This document shows, piece by piece, positions 50,187 to 58,328 of a DNA stretch of 64,000 bases (the stretch's first letter is position 1; every line of letters starts with the position of its first letter). Source of the stretch: UBA4479 sp965229805 (GTDB lineage: Bacteria; Pseudomonadota; Alphaproteobacteria; Rhodospirillales; Casp-alpha2); the NCBI GenBank assembly GCA_965229805.1, contig CBDDJO010000002.1, forward strand, positions 248,001 to 312,000, in the 5' to 3' direction. A program made the position numbers and the translations under genes. The notes beneath the pieces were generated by a model that was given only the letters and a program-made list of their open reading frames with translations, was not told where the DNA came from and made no database searches.

Positions 50187-50966
50187 ATGACAATCCCCGC
50201 TTTATTCGTATCGCACGGCGCGCCGACGGTAATCCTGGACGAAAGCCCTGTCCGGACGTTTCTCGGCAAGCTTGGCGGTACGGTCGAAAAACCCGATGCG
50301 ATCCTCGCCGTTTCCGCGCACTGGGAGACCGACGCGCCGAAGGTTTCCGACGCCGAAGCCCCCGAAACGATCCACGATTTCTATGGATTTCCGGACGCGC
50401 TTTACAAGCTCACATACCCCGCGCCGGGTGCGCCGGATCTCGCGGAAAAGACCCGGAAACTGCTGACCGACGCCGATCTCGGCCCGGTCGGGACGGAGAC
50501 CCGCGGCCTCGATCACGGCGCCTGGGTGCCGCTGATGCTGGGCTGGCCCGAGGCCGACATTCCGGTGACGCAACTCTCGATCCAGTCGCATAAGGATCCC
50601 GCCTGGCACTACCGCCTGGGTGAGGCGCTGAGACCCTTGCGCGACGACAATGTGCTGATCCTGGCGAGCGGGAATCTCACTCATAACCTGCGTGAATTCA
50701 GGGGTCACGCCATCGACGACGAGGTGGAACCCTGGGCCCGCGCGTTCGACGAATGGGCGAGCTGGGCGATCGCCGAGGGACAGACGGCGGACCTGCTGGA
50801 TTACCGCCGCAAAGCCCCGGAAGCGGCCCGGAATCACCCGACCGACGAGCATCTGCTGCCGCTCTACGTGGCGTTGGGTGCGGGATCGCCGGGAATGCCG
50901 GGACGGCATCTGCACAAGAGCTACACCTACGGCGTGCTGGCCATGGATGCTTTTGCGTTTTCCTGA
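50187..50966 (+). CDS. Extradiol ring-cleavage dioxygenase, DODA type (YgiD-like)
   Basis: A 259-aa class III (LigB-type) extradiol dioxygenase. Metal ligands are likely His10 (VSHGAP), His45 (SAHWET) and a histidine around 222 (TDEHLLPLY); His110 lies in the conserved GLDHGAW. FYGFPDALYKLTYPAPG also fits 4,5-DOPA dioxygenases of plants and E. coli YgiD. In bacteria the natural catechol is generally unknown. It follows the DoxX gene on the same strand and a LysR gene divergently, so it may be induced by an aromatic compound or by quinones. Confidence 0.92.
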   Translation: MTIPALFVSHGAPTVILDESPVRTFLGKLGGTVEKPDAILAVSAHWETDAPKVSDAEAPETIHDFYGFPDALYKLTYPAPGAPDLAEKTRKLLTDADLGPVGTETRGLDHGAWVPLMLGWPEADIPVTQLSIQSHKDPAWHYRLGEALRPLRDDNVLILASGNLTHNLREFRGHAIDDEVEPWARAFDEWASWAIAEGQTADLLDYRRKAPEAARNHPTDEHLLPLYVALGAGSPGMPGRHLHKSYTYGVLAMDAFAFS

Positions 50967-50967
50967 T

Positions 50968-51579
50968 TCAATAGGAATTTTTTCCGAAAAGGCGCCTGAA
51001 ATCGGCCCCGTTATCGACGTCCGTTAACGATTTTAAGGCTGCATAAGGCGTCTTTTCGAGATTCCCGACCGTGTCCGCCAATGCATGGGGGCCGGACCAC
51101 CGGACGCCGTCGAACAGCCGCAAAATCCGCGGCGACCGTTTCTGGCCCACGAGCCAGTAGCCGCCGTCGTCGGCGGGGCCAAACACCGCGCCGTGATCGG
51201 CGAGCGCCCGGAACGCATTCCATACATCATCAGCGCCGATCCCCGGAATGTCGGCGCCGATGATCACCACCGGCCCCGGCGGCAGTTGATCGAAGGCGCG
51301 CTGCATGCGGTCTCCGAGATCGCCCGGGCCCTGCGCGAACCTTGGAATCCCCGCCGGCCACTGCCGTCCGTCCGTCAGCGCCGTGTCCGGTGCGCAGGCG
51401 ATCAGCGTTTCCCAGCGCGGATCGCGCCCGAGCCGCCCGGCCAGCGAAAACAGCATGCGGCGGTAGAACCGCCACGCCCGCACATGGCCGATGTCGCGGC
51501 CGAGCCGCGTCTTGACCCGGCCGAGCCTGGGCGCCTTGGCGAAGATCAGGAGGCGACGGCGCCACGGGGCCGCCGTCAC
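50968..51579 (-). CDS. TIGR04282/DUF2064-type glycosyltransferase-like protein
   Basis: A 203-aa protein of the DUF2064 family (GT-A nucleotidyl/glycosyltransferase fold). Motifs are LLIFAKAPRLGRVKTRLGRD at the nucleotide site, VVIIGADIPGIGADDVWNAF with the divalent-metal aspartate, and FGPADDGGYWLVG. NCBI names this family after arsenosugar biosynthesis in some organisms, a link not shown here. Its GTG start (51577-51579) overlaps the stop codon of the upstream TIGR04283-type gene by 4 bases (GTGA), with GGGAG upstream. The long ORF extension to 51663 is inside the upstream gene. Confidence 0.85.
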   Translation of the reverse strand: MTAAPWRRRLLIFAKAPRLGRVKTRLGRDIGHVRAWRFYRRMLFSLAGRLGRDPRWETLIACAPDTALTDGRQWPAGIPRFAQGPGDLGDRMQRAFDQLPPGPVVIIGADIPGIGADDVWNAFRALADHGAVFGPADDGGYWLVGQKRSPRILRLFDGVRWSGPHALADTVGNLEKTPYAALKSLTDVDNGADFRRLFGKNSY

Positions 51580-52247
51580 CGGTAAATCTCCCGGATCATT
51601 GACGGCGGCACACCGGCGAAGAACAGCAACAGGCAGAACAGGTTCTTGAGCGGCCGGAACCACCAGCCGTCCTGGCGGTAACGCACCGCCGACGTCACGG
51701 CGGCCGACGGCAGTTCGTGCAGCCGCGCCTTGCCGATACGTCGCACCAGATCCACGTCCTCCATGATCGGGATCGGCCTGAAGCCGCCCAGATGATCGTA
51801 ATAGGCCTCGGAAATCAGCAGGCCCTGATCGCCGTACGGCAACCCAAACGTCCGCGCGCGCCAGCTCGCCACCCGCTCGACGCGCCGTGCCGCCGGGTTC
51901 GGATCGCCGAGCACGAGGCGGAAATAGGCGGCATGGAAATTATGCTCGGGCTTCGTGATGAAATGCTCGACCAGCGCCACCCAGCCCGGCTGCGGATGGG
52001 TGTCGGCGTGCCAGAACAGGTACCACGGCCCGTGCGCGGCGTCCGCGCCCGCCGCAAGCTGTCCGCCACGTCCCTTGGGGCCGGTAATCAGCCGGACCCC
52101 GGCCAGTTCCGCCACTTCGGCCGTGCCGTCGACCGAGCCGCCGTCGGCGACCACGATTTCCCACGCTTCCGGGCGCATCGCCAGCGCGTCCAGCGTGCGC
52201 CGCAACTCGTCCTTGCAGTTCAGTGTCGGGATAATGATGCTGAGCAC
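51576..52247 (-). CDS. TIGR04283-type family 2 glycosyltransferase
   Basis: A 223-aa GT-A glycosyltransferase. It begins LSIIIPTLNCKDELRRTLDAL, has the nucleotide-sugar motif VVADGGSVDGTAEVAEL, and the metal-binding FWHADTHPQPGWV. The FGLPYGDQGLLISEAYYDHL and IMEDVDLVRRIG stretches are typical of the TIGR04283 subgroup. A hydrophobic C-terminal segment (LKNLFCLLLFFAGVPPSMI) may attach it to the membrane. The start is GTG 52247; no good ribosome site is visible. It is translationally coupled to the DUF2064 gene. The pair is widespread, and the product is unknown. Confidence 0.85.
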   Translation of the reverse strand: MLSIIIPTLNCKDELRRTLDALAMRPEAWEIVVADGGSVDGTAEVAELAGVRLITGPKGRGGQLAAGADAAHGPWYLFWHADTHPQPGWVALVEHFITKPEHNFHAAYFRLVLGDPNPAARRVERVASWRARTFGLPYGDQGLLISEAYYDHLGGFRPIPIMEDVDLVRRIGKARLHELPSAAVTSAVRYRQDGWWFRPLKNLFCLLLFFAGVPPSMIREIYR

Positions 52248-52289
52248 GCGTGCATCCGGGGTTGTTCAGACGTCCCGTGAGCTTCGCGC

Positions 52290-52321
52290 AAAAAAAAGAC
52301 GGGCACAACGGCCCGTCTTTT
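52290..52321. terminator. Two-way terminator between the glycosyltransferase pair and the 50-aa gene
   Basis: A perfect 11-base stem, AAAAGACGGGC with GCCCGTCTTTT, and a 6-base loop, with an A-run on one side and T-run on the other. Minus-strand transcripts from the 50-aa ORF would end here. Confidence 0.85.
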
Positions 52322-52392
52322 CAGTCTCGCCCGGAAGGGATGGCATTTCCCGTGGTGTCGGAAAAATGGTCTCCGGACGGTGTGTCGTCCGC

Positions 52393-52545
52393 TCAGCGGC
52401 GCGCCAGGCGCTCGATGCCGGTGACCATCCTGTAGGCGCCCGACGAGATCATCTCGGCGAGGCTCAGCTCGCGGGCCGGCAGATGGTGGTGGCCGTCACG
52501 GGTGGTTTTGATGTTCTGGCCCAGCAGTCCTTCGAATACGGTCAT
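52393..52545 (-). CDS. 50-aa ORF divergent from a LysR gene
   Basis: A 50-codon ORF starting at the ATG 52543-52545 with AGGAG 8 bases upstream and followed, after 72 bases, by a strong terminator. Its predicted protein is soluble and helical (GLLGQNIKTTRDGHHHLPA; LSLAEMISSGAYRMVTGIER), with three adjacent histidines. I recognise no family. Its independent ribosome site, terminator and divergent partner suggest a real small gene that may be the LysR target. The longer open frame running to 52788 is a shadow. Confidence 0.6.
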   Translation of the reverse strand: MTVFEGLLGQNIKTTRDGHHHLPARELSLAEMISSGAYRMVTGIERLARR

Positions 52546-52627
52546 TTCAAAATCTCCTAAATACGGTGAAGCGCCGTTCGCTTCGTTGATCCAAGGAATA
52601 CGCGGGATTGCGCCGGGCGGCAAACGA

Positions 52628-52674
52628 CATATTTTCATATACGATTTAGAAAAACTAAAGTATAAGAAAATATG
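52628..52674. promoter_or_regulatory. Long dyad overlapping the LysR start codon (candidate operator or hairpin)
   Basis: 15-base arms CATATTTTCATATAC (52628-52642) and its near-perfect complement at 52660-52674 (one mismatch), with an inner TTTAG/CTAAA dyad (52645-52649, 52655-52659). The right arm contains the LysR ATG. In DNA it could be an autoregulatory site; in mRNA it would hide the start codon. Confidence 0.6.
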
Positions 52675-53592
52675 GAACGGCTCCCGCCCCTGAATGGTCT
52701 GCGCGCGTTCGAGGCCGCAGCCAGGCACCTCAGCTTCTCCCGCGCGGCCGAGGAGCTGTTCGTTACGCCGGCCGCAGTTTCCCATCAAATCAAGGGGTTG
52801 GAGGATTATCTCGGGGTCGCGCTGTTTCGCCGACTGCCGCGCGCGGTGCTGCTGACCGAGGCCGCGCAGACCATCCTGCCGCTGGTGTCGGAAGGTTTTG
52901 ACAAGCTCGCCCAGGCGACCGCGCTGTTGAAGGAATCTGAGGCTTCAGGCGTGCTCACCGTGACCTCCGCGCCGACCTTCGCGCAGAAGTGGCTGCTCGA
53001 GCATCTGGACGAATTCGCCCGCGAACACCCGGAGATCAACGTGCGCCTCGACGCGCGGCTGGACACCGTCGATTTCGACCGGGACGGGGTCGACATCGGC
53101 ATCCGGCTGGGGGCCGGGCACTATCCGGGGCTGCGCACCCACCAGCTTTTCGACGAACAGGTGACGCCGGTCTGCCACCCCAAATACCTCGAAGGCCCGC
53201 ACGCGCTGAAACGGCCGGAAGACCTCAGGCACCACACGCTGTTGCACGTCGACTGGGGCAACATCAACGCGCCGTTCCCGGACTGGCGGATGTGGCTGAC
53301 GTCCGTCGGCGCCGACAAGGAGGTCGACTACACGCGCGGCCCGGTGTTCACGGTCGAGAGCATGGCCATCGACGCCGCCGCGCGCGGCACCGGCGTGGCG
53401 CTGGCGTCGACCTATGCGTTCCGCGACGACATCGCCAGCGGCCGGCTGGTAATGCCCTTCGACCGCCGTATCACGTCGGAGATTTCGTACTGGGTCGTCG
53501 CCCCCGAACGCACCGCCGACAACCCCAAGGTCAAGGCGTTCCGCGACTGGTTGATCCGCCGCGCCGCCGAGACCGGGCTGACGGGCGGGTAG
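52672..53592 (+). CDS. LysR-family regulator, GcvA-like
   Basis: A 306-aa LysR regulator of the GcvA branch. The N-terminus reads LPPLNGLRAFEAAARHLSFS, RAAEELFVTPAAVSHQIKGL. The effector domain begins about residue 90 (GVLTVTSAPTFAQKWL), followed by VDIGIRLGAGHYPGL. The start codon lies within a long dyad and no Shine-Dalgarno sequence is present, so translation is weak or leaderless. It is divergent from a 50-aa ORF. Its regulon is not otherwise evident. Confidence 0.92.
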   Translation: MERLPPLNGLRAFEAAARHLSFSRAAEELFVTPAAVSHQIKGLEDYLGVALFRRLPRAVLLTEAAQTILPLVSEGFDKLAQATALLKESEASGVLTVTSAPTFAQKWLLEHLDEFAREHPEINVRLDARLDTVDFDRDGVDIGIRLGAGHYPGLRTHQLFDEQVTPVCHPKYLEGPHALKRPEDLRHHTLLHVDWGNINAPFPDWRMWLTSVGADKEVDYTRGPVFTVESMAIDAAARGTGVALASTYAFRDDIASGRLVMPFDRRITSEISYWVVAPERTADNPKVKAFRDWLIRRAAETGLTGG

Positions 53593-53613
53593 GTTTTCTC
53601 GATACACCCCTCA

Positions 53614-53666
53614 CCCCCGCCTTCGCGGGGGCAGGCTCCAACCTCTCCCCCTGGAAGGGGGAGAGG
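53614..53666. terminator. Two adjacent GC hairpins between convergent LysR and dehydratase genes
   Basis: CCCCCGC/GCGGGGG (53614-53631, 4-base loop) and CCTCTCCCCC/GGGGGAGAGG (53642-53666, 5-base loop) are perfect stems. The second resembles the CTCCCCC-TGGAA-GGGGGAG repeats scattered between alphaproteobacterial genes. They probably end both transcripts; no T-run follows. Confidence 0.6.
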
Positions 53667-53689
53667 GGTTAAGTGCGGCATTTGCCTCT

Positions 53690-55540
53690 TCAGCTTTTGA
53701 AGCGGTTTACCGGCGAGAAGCCGGAGGGTTTTGCCTCTCGCGGTGCCCGTACCCAGACTTCCTGGTTGGGATGAAGGCCGCCGCCCCGGGTTGCGGGAAC
53801 GGCCGAGTGCCGGGCTCTTTGAAGCAGTCTGGTATCGGCAATTCCGCAATTCGGATGAACGCCTTCGTTTCCGGCAACAGCGGCTTCCCAGGCCGCGCGG
53901 CGTTTCGCCAGCACATCCGGGTCGTCGAGCGCCGTGCAATTCACGGTGTTGGTATTGAGGTCGACGATGATCTCGTCGCCGTCCTCGATGTAGGCAATGG
54001 GCCCGCCGATTGCGGCCTCCGGGCCGACATGGCCGATAACCAGGCCGACCGAACCGCCGGAAAACCGGCCGTCGGTCATCAAGGCCACGATGATGTCCTT
54101 CTCGCGGCACAGCGTTGTAATGCGCGACGTCGAATCGAGCATCTCCGGCATCCCGGGCGCACCGCTCGGCCCCTCGTAGCGCACGATAACGATGTCGTTA
54201 TTCTGGAAACGGTCCGGTGTCTTATCCAACGCCTCAAGCAGGCCGCTCTCCCGTTCGAAGACACGCGCTTTGCCCTGAAAGACATTGTTCTCCAGGCCTT
54301 TCTCGACACCGGCCAGTTTCAAAATGGCGGAGAAGTCCGGCGACAGATTGCCGCCCAATATGCGCAGCCCCCCGGTCGGTTTATACGGTTTTTCCACCGA
54401 ATAGACGACCTTGCCATCGGCACGGGGGCTACCCAGGCGCGCCACCTGATCGGCCAGCGTCTCGCCGGTGCATGTCATGACATCACCGTTCAAAAGACCG
54501 GCGTCGAGCAGTTCATTGACGATAACCTGCACACCCCCGATCCGGTCGATATCGACCATCGAGTAGTGCCCGTAAGGCCGCGCATCGGTGATCACCGGGA
54601 CGACATGTTGAGAGAGGTGATTGAACTCTTCAGGCGTCATCACGTCTTTCCAGAATTCGGCATACCCCGCGGCCCGGGCGATTTCCGGCGCATGCAGGAC
54701 CACGTTCGTGGAACCGCCGATCGCCATCGCGACGATCACGGCATTGCGGAGAGAATCGCGCACCACGATGTCGCGCGGTTTCAAACCTTTCGCCATCATT
54801 TCTTCGAGATAGGCGACGAGTTCCCGGGGAAACGTCTCGACACGGCGCGCGTCGTCGGATGCCGGGGCGACCATATGTAACGGCTGCATGCCGACGACAC
54901 CGATAAACGTTTGCATGGTGTTGTAGGTAAACATGCCGCCGCAACTGCCGACGCCCGGACAGGCATGAAACGCGATCTCGAATTGGTGGTCGGGATCCGG
55001 ATGGCCGGCAACCTGATAGGCGCTGACGATATCCAGTGCGTCGCCGGTTTTCGGATCTTTCCCGGGGTGGATTGGCCCGTCCGACATGATGATGGCAGGT
55101 TCATTGTGCTCCAGCACCGCCGCGAGCGTCCCGACCGGCGGCTTATCGCAGGCGACGACCGCAACGACGCCCGCAAGTCCGCTCGCCGAGAGATGTTCGC
55201 ACAACGCGTCGTTGGTGACTTCGCGGCCGATAAGCGAATAACGCATCTCGAGTGTGCCGTTACGAATGCCGTCCGACGTGGCGATCGTGTATTCCGGCTG
55301 AATCAGCCGCATCCTGAGCTGGCCGTCTTCGGTGCCGATACGGCTTTTAAGATGTGCGTGAATGGCGTCGACTTTTTCGACGACCCCGAGATAACACTGG
55401 CTGTCACCCTTCGTGCCGACGACCCCGACCGACGGCTCGTGAATTAGCGCCGTGTCCGTACCCAATTCACGGGCGATCCCGAATGTCTGCGCTGAACGTC
55501 CGGGGTGTTGATCGATTTTGACAATGTTACTTTCACTCAT
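53690..55540 (-). CDS. IlvD/Edd-family dehydratase
   Basis: A 616-aa Fe-S dehydratase of the dihydroxy-acid / phosphogluconate / sugar-acid dehydratase family. Candidate cluster cysteines are in GDSQCYLG (about 57), VACDKP (about 131) and CPGVGSCGGMFTYNT (about 196-202). TATSDGIRNG-type IATSDGIRNGTLEMRYSL and MTDGRFSGGSVGLVIGHVGP are family signatures. Standard IlvD has PCN at the first cysteine and SR before the next block; the DSQC version and GRE at that place make this a divergent branch. Its dehydration substrate (branched-chain precursor or sugar acid) is open. The start is ATG 55540. The 60-residue tail after IADTRLLQ is unusual. Confidence 0.88.
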   Translation of the reverse strand: MSESNIVKIDQHPGRSAQTFGIARELGTDTALIHEPSVGVVGTKGDSQCYLGVVEKVDAIHAHLKSRIGTEDGQLRMRLIQPEYTIATSDGIRNGTLEMRYSLIGREVTNDALCEHLSASGLAGVVAVVACDKPPVGTLAAVLEHNEPAIIMSDGPIHPGKDPKTGDALDIVSAYQVAGHPDPDHQFEIAFHACPGVGSCGGMFTYNTMQTFIGVVGMQPLHMVAPASDDARRVETFPRELVAYLEEMMAKGLKPRDIVVRDSLRNAVIVAMAIGGSTNVVLHAPEIARAAGYAEFWKDVMTPEEFNHLSQHVVPVITDARPYGHYSMVDIDRIGGVQVIVNELLDAGLLNGDVMTCTGETLADQVARLGSPRADGKVVYSVEKPYKPTGGLRILGGNLSPDFSAILKLAGVEKGLENNVFQGKARVFERESGLLEALDKTPDRFQNNDIVIVRYEGPSGAPGMPEMLDSTSRITTLCREKDIIVALMTDGRFSGGSVGLVIGHVGPEAAIGGPIAYIEDGDEIIVDLNTNTVNCTALDDPDVLAKRRAAWEAAVAGNEGVHPNCGIADTRLLQRARHSAVPATRGGGLHPNQEVWVRAPREAKPSGFSPVNRFKS

Positions 55541-55567
55541 GGTCTCGACATCTATCTGTGGATTCAA

Positions 55568-56068
55568 AAATGGGTGACAGCCGGCCTGGAAACGCTTCCA
55601 GAGTTACCAAGTCGGTTTCGAGCGTAGAAAGTAGACGGGATAGACCCATGGACACAATCTTCTCTTATTGATTATGCGCAGACATGAGGCTCCCTGCCGC
55701 CCGATCTCCGCTACGTCGCCGGGGTCGGGCTGACCGGCGGGGAGGGGCTTTTTCACTGTCGTCATTCCCGTGAGTCCGTGGAATGACGATGGTGTGTCTG
55801 TCTACGTTTTATCCCGGCACTTCGCTTCTTGGGAGCAAAAACCCGCGCGCGTGAGCGCGTTGGAGGGTGAGGAGAGAAGCGAACGAGTATAAAAAACAAT
55901 GTGTTTTCAAGTTCTTAACCACGAATTCCCCCGTCAGTCATACTGCAGTCAAACGGCAGCACAACCACGATCACACGTGCTCGCTATCGTGCTCCAATAA
56001 CGCGCACCGCACGCTTCGTTGAAGCCTGGACCGGTGCCGTTGATTCTCAACAGCCGAATGGCAGGACG
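55568..56068. other. 500-base intergenic region with short palindromes
   Basis: No supported gene. It contains a perfect 10-base inverted repeat TCGTCATTCC / GGAATGACGA (55759-55768, 55780-55789, 11-base loop) of the GTCATTCC type often found between alphaproteobacterial genes. A second, weaker palindrome (CTTCGCTTCT near 55824 and AGAAGCGAA near 55874) and an AT-rich stretch (55885-55945) likely to hold the kinase promoter follow. Confidence 0.6.
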
Positions 56069-58123
56069 ATGATTGAGTACCTTTGGAATATGTTCGACAG
56101 CGCCGGTCTGATGCCGCACGGGGTGTGTTTTCTGTGGCGTGAGGACCTGGTTTATCTGCATTTGTTTTCCGACGTCGCGGTGACGCTGGCCTATTTCTCC
56201 CTGCCGGCGTTCCTGACCATTCTCGTCAAAAGAAAACCGGAGTTGAGGCATTCCGGCGTGATCCCGTTGTTCGCGCTGTTCATTCTGTTGTGCGGCCTGA
56301 CGCATGCCTCCAACATCTGGGTGCTGTTCGTGCCCGATTATCTGGCGCAGGGTGTCATCAAGGGGGTGACGGCAATCGTCTCGATCGTCACGGCGATCAT
56401 GGTCTGGCCGCTGCTGCCCAAGCTGGTCGCCATGCCGTCGACGCAGGAGCTGATCGACGCGAACGAGCGGCTGCGCCGGGAAATCGATAGCCGGAAAGCC
56501 GCCGAGGCGTACTCCGATAAGTTAACCGAAGCCATGATGGAACTGGACGACGCTGTGGCGGTTTTCGATACCGAGGACCGGTTGGTCGTCGCCAATAAAT
56601 CCTGGGGCATCGTCAACAAGGAACTGGTACAGGGCGATGGTGTCGGCATGACATTCGAAGAGATCGTCCGCATGAACGTCGAAGCGGGCCATGTGCCTGC
56701 TGCCATCGGCAACGAGGAAGAGTGGATTCGCAAACGGGTCGCCGTGCATCGCAATCCCGGCGCCCCGATGGACGTGGAATTCGCTTCGGGTAAGTGCATC
56801 CGCATGCAGGAGCAGAGGTTGCCGAGCGGTGGCATTATCCTGATCGGCGCCGACGTTACCAATGCCAAACGTTGGGAAGAAGCCAACCGCCGTTCGCAGC
56901 GAATGGAATCCGTCGGTCAGTTGACCGGCGGCATCGCCCACGACTTCAATAACCTGCTGGCGATCATCTCCGGTAACCTGGAACTGATGCGGCGTCACGG
57001 GATCGGCAACGAGAAGCTGGCGACGCGGATCGAAAGTGCCAAGGCGGCGACGGATCGCGGCGCCGATCTTGCTCGCAAGCTGCTGAATTTCTCGCGCCAG
57101 GACGGCTTCACGCAGGAGGCGACGAATATCAACGAGACGATCGTCAACATCGAGGAGCTGCTTAAAACCTCGTTGACCACGGGGATCGACGTCGAGATTC
57201 ATGGGGACGAGAACCTGTGGCTAACGAAAGTCGATACCGGCGATCTCGGCGATGCCGTCGTTAATCTGGCGATCAACGCCCGTGACGCCATGCCGGACGG
57301 CGGCAGGTTGATCATCGAAACGGCGAACAAGTCCATTGCCGACGATGCCATGGCCGGCGACATACCGCCGGGCGACTATATCGTGCTCAGCGTCACCGAC
57401 ACGGGGACCGGAATCGCGAAAGAAGATATAGAGCGCATCTTCGAGCCGTTCTTCTCGACCAAGCAGGAAAGCCACGGCACCGGATTGGGCCTCAGTATGG
57501 TCTACGGGTTCGTGAAGCGCAGCCATGGTGAGATTCGCGTTTATTCCGAAGTCGGCCACGGTACCACGATGCGGATTTACCTGCCGCGCGCCCTTGGCGC
57601 ACGGGCGCAGCACAAAGCCGAGGCGGAGACGGAACACGCCGCCCTCAAGCCGCAAACGACGGGTACGATTCTGATCGTCGACGACGAGGAGATGCTGCTC
57701 GACGTCATCCGGATGGCGATGGAGGACGCCGGCTACGACGTCGTTACCGCACCCAACGGGACAAAAGCGGTGGAAATCCTCGAGAGCGACCGGAAAATCG
57801 ACCTGATGCTGTCGGACGTCATCATGCCGGGTGGTATCGACGGGTACGGGCTCGCCGGCAAAGCGGCAGAGCTGCGACCGGAAATGGCCGTCATCCTGGC
57901 GTCCGGTTTTACCGGAAAGCTGAGCGAGAACAGGCTGCCCGAGAATACCGTGGACCGGGTCGTCGCCAAGCCGTACGACATCACGGATATGGCAAAGGCC
58001 GTCCGCGAGTGTATCGACCGGCGCAAGACGGCGCGTGGCGTCGCGGCGGCGGATATCGGTGACCGCGAATCCGGAAATCGGCACAACACGGTTGCGCCGC
58101 TTGCCACGGCATTGATCGATTAA
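56069..58123 (+). CDS. Hybrid histidine kinase with ethylene-receptor-like sensor domain
   Basis: A 684-aa membrane sensor. Residues 27-118 form three helices matching the plant ETR1 ethylene-binding domain: Asp35, Tyr42, Pro46, Ile72, Cys75 and His79 equal ETR1 Asp25, Tyr32, Pro36, Ile62, Cys65 and His69 with a constant offset of ten (LFSDVAVTLAYFSLP; FILLCGLTHA). Cys and His ligate Cu(I) in ETR1. A coiled linker leads to a PAS domain (about 150-265), HisKA with His291 in GGIAHDFNNLL, HATPase (NLAINARDAM; DTGTGIA; GTGLGLS) and a C-terminal receiver (VDDEE; Asp583; Lys634). No output regulator gene is adjacent, so the pathway downstream is unknown. Confidence 0.92.
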   Translation: MIEYLWNMFDSAGLMPHGVCFLWREDLVYLHLFSDVAVTLAYFSLPAFLTILVKRKPELRHSGVIPLFALFILLCGLTHASNIWVLFVPDYLAQGVIKGVTAIVSIVTAIMVWPLLPKLVAMPSTQELIDANERLRREIDSRKAAEAYSDKLTEAMMELDDAVAVFDTEDRLVVANKSWGIVNKELVQGDGVGMTFEEIVRMNVEAGHVPAAIGNEEEWIRKRVAVHRNPGAPMDVEFASGKCIRMQEQRLPSGGIILIGADVTNAKRWEEANRRSQRMESVGQLTGGIAHDFNNLLAIISGNLELMRRHGIGNEKLATRIESAKAATDRGADLARKLLNFSRQDGFTQEATNINETIVNIEELLKTSLTTGIDVEIHGDENLWLTKVDTGDLGDAVVNLAINARDAMPDGGRLIIETANKSIADDAMAGDIPPGDYIVLSVTDTGTGIAKEDIERIFEPFFSTKQESHGTGLGLSMVYGFVKRSHGEIRVYSEVGHGTTMRIYLPRALGARAQHKAEAETEHAALKPQTTGTILIVDDEEMLLDVIRMAMEDAGYDVVTAPNGTKAVEILESDRKIDLMLSDVIMPGGIDGYGLAGKAAELRPEMAVILASGFTGKLSENRLPENTVDRVVAKPYDITDMAKAVRECIDRRKTARGVAAADIGDRESGNRHNTVAPLATALID

Positions 58124-58192
58124 TGATCAGGCGTTGCCGACGCATGCAATAGGTTCTCCCTCCCCCTGTCCCCCTTAAGAGGGGACACTTGA

Positions 58193-58229
58193 AGGCGCTT
58201 GTTCCGGTTCTCCCCCGGGACAAGCGCCT
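58193..58229 (+). terminator. Hairpin after the hybrid kinase gene
   Basis: A 13-base stem with one mismatch, AGGCGCTTGTTCC with GGGACAAGCGCCT, and an 11-base loop, followed by GATTTTC, 69 bases after the kinase stop codon. It is a probable terminator. Confidence 0.65.
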
Positions 58230-58328
58230 GATTTTCTACCTGGCGCACGTCGTTGCGTTAAAGAGTGAGAGGCCTTTGCAACGGGGCTTCGCTCTTCTAA
58301 TCTGCGCCGCAATTAGGGGAGGACATCA

